From NCBI RefSeq assembly GCF_040115645.1, contig NC_089541.1:4526001-4590000 (forward strand): a stretch of DNA of 64,000 nt, written 5' to 3'. The notes beneath the pieces were generated by a model, which made no database searches, was not told the DNA's origin, and saw only the letters and a program-made list of their open reading frames with translations. Source of the DNA: Euwallacea fornicatus. Taxonomy: Eukaryota; Arthropoda; Insecta; Coleoptera; Curculionidae. Position 1 is the first letter of the stretch, and each line of letters opens with the position of its first letter. Position numbers and translations under genes: made by a program. Below, one piece after another: positions 23,594-38,836 of this stretch.

Positions 23594-26500
23594 ATGGAGG
23601 ACGCACATACCAAATCAGTGGATGAAGTGCTAAAGTACTTCAGCGCCGATCCAGAACGAGGGTTATCTATAGATCAAGTAAAACGGAACCAGGAAAAATA
23701 TGGTCCTAATGGTAAGTAATTTGTCTTAATATTTTTTCCGAAATATGTTCCCAGTCTCAATTTAAGTAGAAAACCGAATTTCCTCAGAGAACTTTTTCTT
23801 CAATATTGGCTTCTAGTAAAATATTTTATTTATTATCTCATGTGCATAACTACTCTTTTAAACGTTTGTCCTATTTTTAATGATTTTGTAGTATATTCCT
23901 ATATAAATGTGTTGGCTTAGATAAAAGGGCATACACGTGAGATTAATGGCCTTTGTTATATCCATTGTTTTTATAATATTGGGTTGAGCCGTTTTATCAA
24001 CGTACAGGTATTTATCAGTTAAACACTCTAATAGATATAAAGTTTTTCAAGACGATTTATAATGCTTTTCAAATCAAACACAAGATTTGCTTGGCCTAAC
24101 TTAATTAAGCTGTCTGATTCATTATCCATGGAAACAGAATTTAGTAATCAGACATACTGAAATAATGTTATAATTTGTATTAGAATGAAAAATATTTATT
24201 GCGGAATTCTTAGTATTATACCGAGTGAAGATATTTTAGATCTTTATTATGAAGTGTTCCCTACTATTATAATCTAAAGTTTATGTTTATCTACAACGAA
24301 AATAGATCATTTGGCGAAAGTAGTTTTAAAAGCACATGCTTGCCCAATGTAGGTATGTACCATTTAGAACAATTAAAATTTTTTCACTGGCATTGCTTCG
24401 GAGGTGTATAATTAGGCCAAGTGCGTCACTGAATGAATGCTTTTTTATATTAGCAACGATTGACATTTCTTCTTAAAGTGGATTTTTCCATCCTCAATGC
24501 ATTATTTTGTTAATTGTGTAAATGCACTGTATCAAAAGATCATAATAAACGAAGATAAACACCCGCATTTCTTAAATAAACACTTCGACGCTATTAAACT
24601 CCGAATTTCTCATTATTTTTGAACTGAATAACCGTCTGACTCCCACACTCGCTCTGTTCTCCTAGATATTAATTTTATTTTCAAAATTTATGGCGTGTGC
24701 GGTAAGTGGCATCGTAAAGACTGTCCTGCAAGTCAGGTGTATGTGATTTAACGCGGTTTTATTTGGAATGGGTGTTCTTTGAAGTTAAAATATCTATTTG
24801 TTCTACTTCTTATCCCCGAAAATTTGGCTGAAGGAATGTGCCAAATGACAGTTTATGCCTTAAACTGATGTATATGTTTTAAAAGAAGATATTAGGAACT
24901 GTTGTGGTTCATTATTCAGATTCGAGTGACTTAAATATTAAATACACGTAATGTATGTATTTAATTCTAAAAATGTCCGAGAAGTCTTATCTTTCAATTT
25001 TTCATTTTCAAAACATTCAAGTTAAGAAAAATCTGTAATTTCGGCATTTTTCAACACTTAACTTTAATTAGTAAACTAATACCTAGAATGTTGGGCTCAA
25101 CAAATACAAGGTTGTTCTATGAGTGTTGATTGCTAGAGCTGTTATCAGCTTTATGATCGCTGATTTATTTTCACGTGACCATTTTAGTAAAATTCATGAT
25201 CCTTAAGCAATTTTTTCCCTTGAATGCATATTGGTAAATTTTAACACATGCTATTAACAATCCGATCTGATAGATATCCTTCATCGTAATTAACCAATCT
25301 GGTTAAGGTTAACTAAATATTTAATTAGCTCTGGCAAATAAGCAATAGATAAAATAATTATGAAATTTTTATTGCGAGCAATAAAACTCATATTGGCTTG
25401 TATACGGTGGGTTCAACTCTATTAGGAAATGACGAGAAAATTGGAAGCTTCTCCAGGGAGATTTAAAAATACTCCTTCATTACGTCATATTAGCGGGAAG
25501 AAAAATAATATGTTCGACTTGTTTTATGTAGTTTCCTATACGAACGCGTTTATTTGCGCTTCCTACATTTACTTTTGAACGTTAAGTTCAAAAAGAATAG
25601 TTATAAATTACTGTTGATGTAGCTTGTCGACGCGGGAGCATAAAATGCTCTCATTAATTGCTGTTTTGGATAAACACCAAAGGGTTTTCAAAAGATGTGC
25701 AATTAATCAGTTAGAGCGTTGAAGATCCTACACTGACTTTTCAGACCTATTTTAATATGAACATAAACCCAAGTCAAATAATTCATCAATCAGCTGTTAA
25801 CCGGAGAAATCAACATTCTTGAACATCAACTCCACGTATCCCATGGATTATTTACGTCAGTACCATGCAAATCAGAAAGCAAGCCCAAGGTTGAAATAAA
25901 ACACCCGACGTCATTGGTTTGCGCCACGTAATTGGGTATTCATGAAGCGGTACAATTATTATTGTTGCACATAACTTTATTAGAATAATTCTTCTTTGTT
26001 ATACTTAGAACTTTTTTTGCTTGGCTGTCATATTTGTATATACCATTAAACTATTGCATCTGTCCAGTGTAGGTAACGCAAGTTAAAAGTGAAGATGAAT
26101 GAAGTTTTTGTATGCTCTATCAAATTTTATATTTATACCCGATGTCTGTATGCTTGTAAGAATATTATTTGATGATATAATTATTAATGACGCATTGAAA
26201 ACTAAGTTGTTTGAAGTAGCTACATATATTATGTTTTAATTGGATGGAATGTAAGTTACATAATTATTATAGGCTCCTTACTAGAATTGCAACGAATATT
26301 CAGCAATTATTGGGTATTCTGCATGACTTTAACTATTTGGCCGGGCAGTATAATTGTTAGCTACTATTCGATCAAAGAGCGAATAAAATTATTTACGTGT
26401 GGAAGGCTGAAAGAAGACTATTGCGCCCCCGGTCGAAATTCGAAGCTTGATGCGATGTAAGAGCCCTTATTCGGTCAAGGGCATACTCCTTCATTCTACC

Positions 26501-29500
26501 TGGGGTGCGTACAATGTTTTACTTACAGATAATATTTTTACAATCTTTTAAATAAAAGTATATACTTCCTTAATTAAAGGCAGTTAAAAAACTAAGTCAC
26601 TGTTCCCTATATTTTTAGTCTATTTCCATACTTCACCTATACGATTTAACGGGTAAATTTTATTCTTAAGGTGATATTTGATCTATTGGTTGTAGGTAGG
26701 TCAAGGGCTTAAAGCTGTTTAGTATATATATTTTTTTTAATTTAAGTTTTGAGGATTTTTCAAAAACATCAAAATGTTAACTCGAATTTCATCATGTTTG
26801 GTTTTCTAACAAACTGGGTATCATGTTTTGGACATTAATAAAGAATTTTTCTCCATATATTCTTATATTGCCTTAAACTTTATTAATTTTATTTTTAATT
26901 ATATTTCAGAACTCCCAGCAGAAGAGGGTAAGTATTTCATAAGCAGTAATATGGAACATAATTTAGAAAAAAGAAGGTTACAACCGACTTTCATTGACTC
27001 CTAAATAAATATTTATACTGCGACTCTTCAGTATAGACATGGATACGTACTTTCATATATTTTCTTCACTTTTATTTACTAGTTGAGATGAATTGACAAT
27101 TTCAAAAATATCTTTCATACCCTCATAACGTGTAGTTTGTTCGAGTATACAAGCGTTGAATATATATAAGAGACTTGAATACATTGCTTACTTATTATAC
27201 AAAATCTCTCGACGAAAAGTACCAGATTATGTGTCTTAATGTGTTGTAAACTAAAAGTAATGTCAGGATCTGGCGCAGAAAAAATGTCTGTTTTTTGACT
27301 AGTTATGTTGACAAAGTTCCAAACTTAATTTCTGCTCATTAAATTTTTTTTCCTATTTTAACTCTATTTTAATTCTGTTCATGGTATCTAATGACGTAAA
27401 TTTAGAGGCAAGGACAGTGTTAGGTTAAGAACATGAAAACATTTTATTCTTAAAATCTAAAAGAAACTTTAATACTAAATTTAAAATTTAATTTTAAGTT
27501 ATCGAAATTTTCTGATCTTTGAAAAGTCCTTATTGTGTGCTTTTCTTGATGAAAACCATGAAAATAGGGGATTTTGCAGCTAACTAAGAGAATTAATCAA
27601 TATGTCAAATAATAATGTTTTACACCAAAAAATTACCCTCATCAATCATTTATTTAACTTAATTAAAGTGCTTAATAAATGCACAAAATTAAGTACGTAC
27701 TATCGTTATCGATCAATGAATTACCGAATCCTTCTTAATAATAACTTTTGGCAAGTTGAACACAAAACTTTCAATTTCATTTTATGAAGCATCAATTCCT
27801 CTTATTGTTAGTCAGAGTAATTTTCGAAAAATTTTGGAGGTACAGAATGTGTCTTTTCACATCGCCAAAAGTATATTTTCGCAGCAATTAGACATTTTAT
27901 TTGAAGACTGTCGTCGTGTTACTTTCATTTATAAACACATTATTTAATCGTACACTTTGTTTGTTTAGAATAACTGAAATAGCAAGCTGTCGGCATCCGT
28001 CAAATTCGCATTAATTCCAGATCTATTTGAAAAAGTAGGCAGTTGTGCTAAAACAACTAACCGTGCTGCTGATTCAATGATGAAATATGATGCTCAATAT
28101 CACATAAAAAGTAGGTAATTTCATGGAAGGTTGGGAAAGTGGGGCACAGGCCGGCTCCGGGCGATACGGTCTACAAAGACAACTTGAAACAAGTGTTCAT
28201 CTATTTGAGACACATAGCATTGTTGGTAATTTACTTAAGTAAAGTTTGGTCTATGGCAATTCGAGTAATAGATAAGAAAATTTGTATCAAAGTTGGTTCG
28301 GGTAATAAATTGATTTTGGAAACTTTATGGATTAAATCGATAAAAATTCGGGGAAAAATACCGGTTTAATTAATTGCTTAAAGTAACTTATAATCTGAAA
28401 TTTTTTATGCATTTTTTATTGGTCCATAAATAAAATCATGCGTTCGCAAAGATGTGAATACGCAGGAAAAAAACCTCCAATTAAATATAATGTGTAGCTT
28501 ATTGATTCTTGAATCTAATCCCGCTTTACTTAATCAGTAGTTTGATCAAAAACCAATATTAATAATTCTCAAATAAATAGAGAACAGAGACGATTTTTTT
28601 TTATAAAGATTAAATCACTGTTTTAATATTTTTTGGAAACGTTGCACACCAAAAATAAACCGACAAATTCGAGAAATTAAAAAGCCATTCAGAAATTTAG
28701 TTGAGCGCGTGTGGCTTGGATTCAACTAAATATTTGGAACGTTTATAAGCAACGAATCAGATGTTTCATAATTGAATTTGAAGGTCGACATTGAATTTTG
28801 ATTAAAAAATCTGAGCTCAGACAAAATGCAACTTCAAAAAATAATATTAAAATCAGGTAATTAGAGTAAGAAATTTATTCTAGACGTTTTGGAGTACCTT
28901 TATGTTATCCTTTCGCTTTATTTGTTGTGTTTTAGGTTGTAGACACATATTTTTGCCGTTTTATAGTACTTTTCATGGAAATTTTGAATTATATTTTTGA
29001 AGTACAAACTATTAATAATTAATTTGCCTGGCAGCAAACGCTGAGAAGGTCTCAAGAATGCCAATTGTTAAAAAGGTTACTCTGACCCATCAGTTTGAGT
29101 GTCTTTTTTTAATTTTTGGAATTTCACTTTTGAAAAATGATGTACGTGTTGCTCACAAAAGAAATAACATTAATTGCAACGATGAGCAGACATTATTATT
29201 TCTGTCCTTCTTTTACACGTATTTTTCAACAAAGAAAGAAGGTGTAGACGTAACTGTCATAACCTGACGTTGCTGAATATTTCAAACGAAACCAAAGAAG
29301 GTTGCTTCAAGGCATAACGTCATTCTATGTAGGCAATAATTTAACGTTTATATTTTTAGTTCTGGGTTTTAAATGTGATTTTTCTGGGATTAATACTACT
29401 TCAATGTGGGTTTCATTGGTAGTATTTAACTTCCGCTTTAATGCTATTATATTCTGAGTTTTTCTTTTCCTTTAGGATTATACTAGCGAAAATAAGTTTC

Positions 29501-32500
29501 ACTATATAATTCGAAACAGCCTTGACCCAATGGTGAACAGTGTAATGCTTATTTGACTACAGAACCTAGTGTATTCAACCAAATTAATTCTATTGCCCAA
29601 ATGATTCGATACCGACCTGCTATACTCTCCAATTATCCAAAACGTATTATGTGCACAATTTTATATTTGACCTCATCAAGGTCAAGGCCGCAATTTAATT
29701 AAACAATAAATTAAATATTTTATTGCTTAAGTGATCTAATATTGCCCTTATCAGTTGTTGTATTAATCCCTTTTGTAAGTTTCAGTTTGTTTGAAAAAAT
29801 CATTTACCTTTTTGATCAAATAACTAGATTTGTTTGATATTTGATTAATAGTTAGCAAATTTTGACAAGAAAAGTATTCGCTATCAGTCCGGAAATATAT
29901 AAGTATTTTCTGTGCCTTTTATCAGTAAGTAATTGTTGCTAGATAAAGGAACATATAACTTTAACTGGGGTTTTCTGAGTATAAGATCATTTGCCAGCCT
30001 ATGTATTTCGGTAGATTTGAATATAATGTAGAATTGTTAATTTGCATTTGTAAAGCATGCCAACCTGTAATATTCAAAAAATAGTTTTTGCTGTTTGGAC
30101 CCGGAAACTTTGTTAGAAATAGATGGTAGATTAAAAACCTCGTTTTAAATCTTGAAACTAATAAAAATTGAAGTAAAGTAAATATTTACCCGAGTATTTA
30201 TCCATAAAGATATCTATAAATGTCCACGTAAAATTTTGATTAATCTGGTTTGTGTAGCATATATGCATCTCATTGCTGAGTCACATTTACGAACAGAAGT
30301 GTTTCTAATTTGAGGCTAAATAAATTCCCCCTATTCAAAGATAATATTACAGGCTTTGGCGATTAAAAACGTATGAGGTCGGAACCGGCATACCGGAATT
30401 AATTGACAGCAACATTTCTTTTGCGAATATGAAGCTGAGCAGAACAGAAATCGATTGCTGTTATCCATTAAGCGACCCTTAATGGAAACGTTGAAGTAAG
30501 CTTATCTGGTAGAAATTAAATGAAATTCCTCGTCCCCGCAAAGTCCACACTTTGCATAAGCTGGTATTTAGGGCCATGTTTCTTATTCATGAAAGTTGGT
30601 TGTATCAATCTAATGTATACTAAGCATTAATTGAAAGGGTACCCTCCGCTTTTGGTATGATTTTCATGAGATATAAACAGATCCATTATTCCCCGCGTCT
30701 CTTCTGGATTTATTGGATTTCTCCTGGTCCAAAAGACATAAAGATTTAGTTTTTTAAAACATGCCAAAGCTTCTAGGCGACGTATTCGATTATAAAACAA
30801 CACATTTTATATATGATGTTGAAGATGTACGTAGGTCTATCATATTGATTGTTTATAAAACTTCGAAAGGCAGTAGAAACCTGAACATAAAATACAGAAA
30901 ATGAAGCTTGAAAGGTGATTTGTGTTTAAATTTTAATTATGTAAATAAATTTAAAAGGGCATATATCTAACCCAGGATAAGGATAGTGATGTTGAAGAGG
31001 AATTAATAAATAATAAAAATATTAAACTTCGTTTTGTTTATAAAGAAACTTTTATATGAGTTGATGAACTTTGGGTTTGAATTTATGTTACGTAAAAATT
31101 AGAAAACTTGAAGGAATTCCAGAGTCACACAACCTCAAAACTTATACGAAAATAATATTGTACCCTGTCAATTGATGATTAGCTTACTTTGTAAGGGTTA
31201 AATCATTGAAGTCTGGTAACGTTAACTCATTACTAGTAGGACCTTTTGCGTAATGAACTATATTTATTGAAGTTTTGTTTGGACAAAAATATTAAAGTTT
31301 TGGTAATTTTCTTTGAAAGTGTTTTCCTACAGATAATAAGATTACCATTACTTTCATTTATCAGTTTTGATTATTTTGCTTAACTTAATTTCTGTTTCAG
31401 GAAAATCAATATGGACACTAGTTTTAGAACAGTTCGACGATCTTCTAGTCAAGATTTTACTATTAGCTGCAATTATCTCATTTGTAGGTATTCGCTTATA
31501 CATAGTTAGTTAAATTTACATGTTATGCAAACAAACGTGCCAAGTCAGTTTTTACAAGACCCGGATTATCCAGCTATTTGCATTAAATATTTCACTAACA
31601 TTTTATTGTAAATAGCTTTCACTGATTTGTATTGACAATTAGGTAGTTCATTATGAAAATGTTTGGATTAGTTTTCTAACTGAATCAGTTCATAAGATCG
31701 GATATTATAAATTGTTAGCAGAAGGTGCGATTAATGGCTAGCAATCGTTGGGGGATGATTTTTTATCATGAGAAATTTAAGGAAAATAATCAATAAAATT
31801 AATAATAGTTTTTTTTGTTTTTAAGCTTTTCTATGTAATTGTCAATATTGGTAAAGATCAATTAATACTTGTTCTATAAGCAATCCCGTTATTTCATGAT
31901 TCAAGCCAGGTTCTACATTTGATCATAATAAAATTTAAAAAAAAATCCGGAACTACGCTCATTCATACACTTTTCCTTAAGTCTAATATTTTTAATGTAA
32001 ATATTTGGCTCCCAAAGTGGTGGTTCGAGAATAAAATTTGTAAAACATTACTTTTTATCGCTGCAGGTGTGAATATGTTGTGGGCAATTCAAATCGTTTA
32101 AAACTGGAATTTTTTACTTGTGAATCACTTGGTTAGCACCACTTATTGATGGTAATTCCAGACGAGAACTGTCGGGCTTTCCATCTTAAAATCTGTCTCT
32201 TCCAGAGTGAACCTTCAATTTGAGTCACTTTAAAATATTTTTATCAAAATTCTTTTTTTAACGTTTTACACATGTACAGCTACTACTCAAGTGCAATTAT
32301 TCTCAAACGTCCTGGAAGTTGTATAAATAGGACGATCTTTAAAAATGTAAATTTCGGGATATGAGGTAAAATTGTATAATGTATAATATTTTATGATACT
32401 CTAAACATGGGTCGATTTTAATTTTAGTGTATTTCATATTTATCTTAAAAATAGATATAAAAATAAATTGGCAAATTAGTTGGGAAATACTTTTATAGGT

Positions 32501-35500
32501 TCAGGGAAATTTTATTACAGTTTCGAATCGATGAGATTTCTATTTCCTGAGTTTCATAAATTTAATAGATAAGGAAAGTGGCCATTATTTCCCGGAGCTG
32601 AACGAACAAGGAATTCGATCATTGTTCTAAAATCTGGCATAACCCCCGAAGTGCTTGTTTCGCTCGTTCCAATCTCCGGGCAAATTAATTTTAAATTTTT
32701 GTTCTATTTTTTCCGCGAGGTCCATGGGTGACACTTGAAATGGTCAGCCTTGACTAAACTTATAAAAAGTAAATCGTCAGAGGAAAACAGCCTCGTCGTA
32801 ATTCATTACCGTAATTTTAGCATCGTCTGTCAAGGATAGAGTAGTTTTTTTAAATTCAATAAGACGAAAAACCGACGCCAACATCTTGGCTATTCGAAAA
32901 CATTTACATTTACCTTTTACAGGAGCCCCGAAGTCGTAGTGTACGGTATCTAATTTAAGTCTCCTGTTTTCTTGAACTGGTAATCATCGTAAAAAGTTTA
33001 TAATGATTAGCACTTTAGCCGATTTAATTTTCTTTCGGGGTTGCTAACGACTCAATCGGTGAATTATATTAACATTTGCGTTTATTTATAGAAGGCTTTT
33101 AGAGTATTCTTTCGCAACGTTTCAAGTAGTTCAGTAACAAGTGGTAACAATTTTGCAAAGCGTAGGCGTCAGGTAGAACCCAAGTAGTTTCGTGTGCAAA
33201 GTTTTAACAGACTCACAAAGTGTGTGACCAATTATTTTACCTTCTATTTTCGAGTAGCCACAGAAAAATCGTTAAAGCAAATCGCTAGGTACTCAAAAAC
33301 ATCAAAGCCGATGCATTCTATTGAAACTGTATTTTGAAACAGTAGCAGCGATAAAGCTCACGACAGGAACTCATTAGTAGTTACGCTGTATGCCAAGCCA
33401 CGTCCAACGGCTTTTATGCTCCTAGTCTGTTTATAGGGATACGATTGCATAATAAAAGTGAAAATAAGCTCAGATTTAAAAATAATACCGCAACTTTGCT
33501 TTTAAAATTAGGTTTTGAGTCATCTAAAAGATAGTCGAGTTTTTCTGCCCTGAAATGCTAAAGTGCTAATAGTACTCTCTTACCCAAGTTGAGGCACTAG
33601 ATACGTACAGTATAAACCCAACTGAAATGAAATTTAAAATTTTGTAGAGAATAGTTTTTAAACTACCAGTTTTTGAACTTAAGGAGAATATGTCCATTAT
33701 ACATTCTAGTTTTGTCGATTCTGATCAGATGATGGCCGTAACGATCATACTTATATTCATTACTATTATTAATAAGAAAGCTAGAGAATTATTTATTTTA
33801 CTGGTATGAATACCTGTCAATAGCAAAAACAAGAGAATATGTTTGGTTAAAGAAATTGCTATTGCAATGTTGAAATACCTCAAAGCACACTTATTTCTAA
33901 GGATATGCGTATTTCAGTCAATTTCTATTTTTTGAGAAAATGATCAAAGTTCATTCCTTTCGATCGGCACATCATAAATTGTAAATTTTTATTTTAATAA
34001 CATCAATCGTCGCAATTTTATTCACATTTTTTTATTTAAAATTTCAGGTATTAGCGTTATTTGAAGAACATGACGGAGCGTTCACAGCATTCGTGGAACC
34101 TTTTGTTATTCTCCTTATCCTCATTGCCAATGCCGTAGTAGGTGTCTGGCAGGTAAGTCTACAAGTATTATGTCATTTGTTCTGGATAATATATGTTAAT
34201 TTACGCAGGAACGCAATGCTGAATCTGCAATTGAAGCACTCAAAGAATACGAGCCGGAAATGGGTAAAGTCATCCGAGGCGACAAACCGGGAGTACAAAA
34301 ACTTAGAGCTAGAGAAATCGTACCTGGAGACATCGTTGAAATTTCTGTGGGCGACAAAATCCCCGCGGATATTCGTATCACTAAAATCTTCTCGACTACC
34401 TTGAGAATCGATCAGTCCATCTTAACCGGCGAATCCGTCTCTGTGATAAAACATACTGACCCTGTTCCGGATCCTCGTGCTGTTAACCAAGACAAGAAAA
34501 ACATTCTCTTCTCTGGTACCAATGTCGCTGCAGGAAAAGCCCGCGGAGTCGTCATTGGAACTGGTTTAGCCACTGCCATTGGTAAAATCAGAACTGAGAT
34601 GTCTGAAACTGAAGAGATCAAGACTCCCTTGCAACAAAAACTCGATGAATTTGGCGAACAATTGTCCAAGGTTATTTCTGTTATTTGTGTTGCTGTCTGG
34701 GCTATTAATATCGGTCATTTCAACGACCCCGCTCATGGTGGATCATGGATTAAGGGTGCTGTCTATTACTTCAAAATTGCAGTCGCTCTGGCTGTAGCAG
34801 CTATCCCTGAAGGTCTGCCTGCTGTCATCACCACTTGTCTCGCCTTGGGTACCCGTCGTATGGCCAAGAAGAACGCCATCGTCAGATCTTTGCCTTCTGT
34901 AGAAACCCTCGGTTGTACTTCTGTGATTTGCTCCGATAAAACTGGAACACTGACAACAAACCAGATGTCCGTCTCTCGCATGTTTATCTTCGATAAAGTT
35001 GAAGGAAACGACAGCAGTATCAATGAGTTCGAAATCACCGGTTCCACCTACGAGCCCATTGGAGAAGTATTCCTCAAAGGCCAAAAAGTGAAGAGCTCCG
35101 AGTTTGATTCCTTGCACGAATTGGGTACCATCTGCATCATGTGCAACGATTCTGCCATTGATTTTAACGAGTTTAAACAATGCTTTGAGAAGGTTTGTTT
35201 TATTTATGCTTGTATTTCTCAATCTCAAATTAGGTGCAATACATGATAATGTGAAGTGATTGTATTAAAAGCATTCACGGGGTTCAAAAAGTGAAATGTT
35301 TCGGGAACGATGTTTCATATGATACGTTTTATACGAAAGTTATAGATCTTAGTATACGATAATGCTTTTTTTAATTTTTCATGAAAGTGACTAATTTGTT
35401 TCATTTATAAATTTTCTAGGTTGGTGAAGCCACTGAAACTGCTTTGATAGTATTGGCTGAAAAAATGAATCCATTCAACATCACCAAATCCGGAGATAGG

Positions 35501-38500
35501 CGCCAGACCGCAATTTGCGTCCGACAGGACATCGAGACTAAATGGAAGAAGGAGTTCACCCTAGAATTCTCCCGTGATCGCAAGTCCATGTCATCCTATT
35601 GCATCCCTCTTAAACCCACACGTCTTGGCAACGGACCCAAATTGTTTGTTAAAGGAGCTCCTGAAGGTGTTTTGGATAGGTGCACTCACGTACGCGTTGG
35701 CCAAAACAAAGTCCCACTTACCAGTGCCATCAAGAACCGCATTTTGGAAGTCACCAGGGCTTATGGTACTGGACGCGACACTCTTCGTTGCCTGGCCCTG
35801 GCCACTGCTGATAACCCAATGAAACCTGAAGAAATGGATTTGGGAGACTCCACCAAATTCTACACTTATGAGGTCAATCTGACCTTCGTTGGTGTAGTGG
35901 GCATGTTGGACCCTCCACGTAAGGAAGTGACCGATGCTATTGTTCGATGCCGTGCCGCTGGAATCCGTGTAATTGTAATCACTGGTGACAATAAGTCCAC
36001 CGCTGAAGCAATTTGTAGACGTATTGGAGTTTTTGGTGAAGATGAAGACACCACTGGCAAGTCTTATTCTGGTAGGGAGTTCGATGACCTATCCCCAGCT
36101 GAACAAAAGGCCGCATGTGCTCGTGCTCGATTGTTCTCCCGTGTGGAACCGGCGCACAAGTCTAAGATTGTTGAATATTTGCAGAGTATGAACGAAATTT
36201 CTGCCATGGTAAGTTTTATGCAAATATAGGGTTACGGTTGAAAGGGAGGGTAGTAACCCGTTTCACCTAAAATTTCTGTTTTATTCTCTAACTCATATGG
36301 TACAAAACTGGTCAAGACTTAAACATATTTATTTCCGCTTATCAAAACAGACTGGTGATGGTGTAAACGATGCTCCAGCCTTAAAGAAGGCCGAAATTGG
36401 TATCGCCATGGGTTCTGGTACTGCTGTGGCCAAATCTGCTGCTGAAATGGTGTTGGCTGATGACAACTTCTCAAGTATAGTAGCTGCAGTAGAGGAAGGC
36501 CGTGCCATTTACAACAACATGAAGCAATTTATCCGTTACTTGATTTCGTCCAATATTGGTGAAGTAAGTATGGTTTGATAGTATGATTTTGAACGTGCCA
36601 AAGGAATAATCAATTTATTTGTGGTTTGCAGGTTTAAACGTGTTTGCATATTTAAACTTATCTATCAAAATACATCTGAAATTAAGCAGGTTTATTTGAA
36701 TCTAAAACTAGATGTAATCTTCCAGGTAGTCTCCATCTTTTTAACCGCCGCCTTAGGTCTTCCCGAAGCCTTAATCCCCGTACAATTACTGTGGGTCAAT
36801 TTGGTAACGGACGGTTTGCCAGCCACTGCCCTCGGTTTCAACCCCCCTGACTTGGACATTATGACGAAACCACCACGTAAAGCTGACGAATCTCTTATTT
36901 CAGGATGGTTATTCTTCAGGTACCATCCAAATTTTTTATCAATAAAGTAATTCCTCAATGCAGATTAAACCATAGACATATTTTTTTCAAACTTTTTTGG
37001 TCAAAAAGACAAAAAAAGGTGGATAGAACGATTACGGTCAAAGTGAGTTCATCCATGGAAAATATGGGAATTCAAAGACTATTTTGAATTCTATAAAGAG
37101 AATTATATCAGGTAATGGTGCCTAATGATTTCATGTTATATTAGGTATTTGGCTATTGGTGGATACGTAGGTGCTGCCACCGTCGGTGCTGCAGCTTGGT
37201 GGTTTATGAGCTCTCCCGAAGGACCTCAAATGAGTTACTACCAACTGGTAAACAAGTCATAGCTTTGGAATTCAAATAATTTTCTTAATGGTGGAACTTT
37301 TGTTCAGACCCACCACTTGCAATGTCATGGAAATGGACCAGAATTCAAGGGCATTGATTGCAAAGTTTTCACCGATCCCCACCCAATGACCATGGCCTTG
37401 TCTGTGTTGGTAACCATTGAGATGTTAAACGCCATGAACAGGTGAGGTATATTAAGATATTTCCCAACAGAACCTAAATGATGTGTTTTTGGCGATTTTC
37501 TTATATTATTTTTATGTGACGCATATTATAGTTTGTCTGAAAACCAGTCTTTGATTGCCATGCCCCCATGGTGCAACTTGTGGTTGATTGGTTCCATGGC
37601 CCTTTCTTTCACGCTTCACTTTGTCATCCTTTATGTGGACGTGCTTTCCGTAAGTATTGAGTGAGTCGTTTGGTGTGAAAGACTTTAATGTTTCTGCGAA
37701 GAATGAAGGTTTGCAAATCGATAATTTTTTAATGAAGTGTGAACAGTCGGCAAAGCTGATAGATAATGTGCACTAAAACTCTGTTTACATATTAAATAGA
37801 TTTCGTTTCCCTGAGAAATTTAATATTTTGTCCGTTGTATAATTTGATAAATATTGTCTATCAGATATATTTGGGCGGAAAGTCTACGATATAACTGTGG
37901 TAAAAGAGTAAATATTTCGAGGTCTGTTAGATATTGAAATACAATGAATAGTTAATAGGGACTTTAAATATTTAGAGCAGGAATTAGCCTTAAAAAAATA
38001 AGCTAGGAATGAAGGTAACCGAAGGCTTTGCGGGTGTAAAAATTCGCATAGAATGTGTAGTATCTAGGATCAGATAGTATTTCATTTTAAGTGTAGCAGT
38101 TCGGATCTGCTACAATTAAGAAAGTTGATTTCATCTGAACAAAAAATGTTTTGAGTTTCCATGTGAAAAATAAATTTTGATTTAATTGTACAATCTATTT
38201 CTAAGTAGATTAAAAACGTATTTTCAGAAGAAGGGCTTTTAATTTCGATTTACCAAATTGTCTTTAATAGCATCTGAAACACGATTTCATCTAACATTCC
38301 TTGTACTAAGGAACCCTCTTCAGTTTTATATTGAATAATTTCGTACGTTTGTGATACAATAAGTGTACCAAATCGAAATTCAGGTCATAATTTGGTATGC
38401 CTCTTGCGCCTTGTGTTTTTTAGTAAGTAGGCTTTAGATGTACTGGAATTCGAGATTTTTTCTGAACCAGGAGATTTATAATTGCAAAAGATAAATTTTA

Positions 38501-38836
38501 TAACAAAACCGACAAACGGTAACCAGAAATCAGATAAAATTGCGCTTCTACAAAAACATAATTCTTTATTAAGATTTAGTAACTTAGAAAATTATTAGAT
38601 ATATATAATTTTTTTAACGACTTTCAAATTTCTAGGTGGTATTCCAAGTGTGTCCATTGACATTGGAGGAGTGGTTAACGGTCATGAAATTCTCCATTCC
38701 AGTAATATTACTCGACGAAACGCTGAAATTCGTCGCCAGAAAGATCACAGACGGTGAGAATCCGATTTATACTGTGCATTGGATTATACTAATGTGGGCT
38801 GTGTTCTTTGGCTTGATTTTGTGGAGCCCCATATAA
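23594..38836 (+). CDS. SERCA: sarco/endoplasmic reticulum Ca2+-ATPase (SERCA)
   Basis: P-type (P2A) ATPase that pumps cytosolic Ca2+ into the ER/SR. Coding exons are 23594-23711, 26910-26927 (18 bp), 31401-31483, 34048-34152, 34209-35192, 35420-36208, 36351-36563, 36726-36919, 37145-37247, 37308-37441, 37532-37649 and 38636-38836. They sum to 3060 bp in phase, 1019 aa. Numbering matches mammalian SERCA: T181-GES in the actuator loop, E309 in VAAIPEGLP (calcium site), and the phosphorylated D351 in CSDKTGT. The nucleotide-binding KGAPEG, the TGDN hinge and TGDGVNDAP follow. The long C terminus ends in a hydrophobic segment (MWAVFFGLILW), as in the fly long form. Coding exons are GC-richer than the introns. 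A leader exon ends at 21578. Likely polyadenylation is near the AATAAA at 39028 or the one at 39635, which is followed by an A-run. Confidence 0.97.
23712..34047. other. three large SERCA introns
   Basis: Introns 23712-26909, 26928-31400 and 31484-34047 enclose only the 18-bp and 83-bp exons. I found no nested gene. Open frames at 27602-27947, 28139-28369, 29058-29267 and 31919-32101 are short and show no domain. Around 32595-32695 an imperfect inverted pair (cccggagctgaacgaac against gctcgttccaatctccggg) stands out in otherwise AT-rich DNA. Confidence 0.45.

Noticed and set aside
32580..33400. Imperfect inverted repeat in a SERCA intron as a mobile element
   Set aside because: Arms match only over about 15-20 bp with mismatches, and no target duplication was seen.
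34196..36958. Several minus-strand and shifted open frames over the SERCA exons
   Set aside because: They are shadows of the GC-richer SERCA coding exons.
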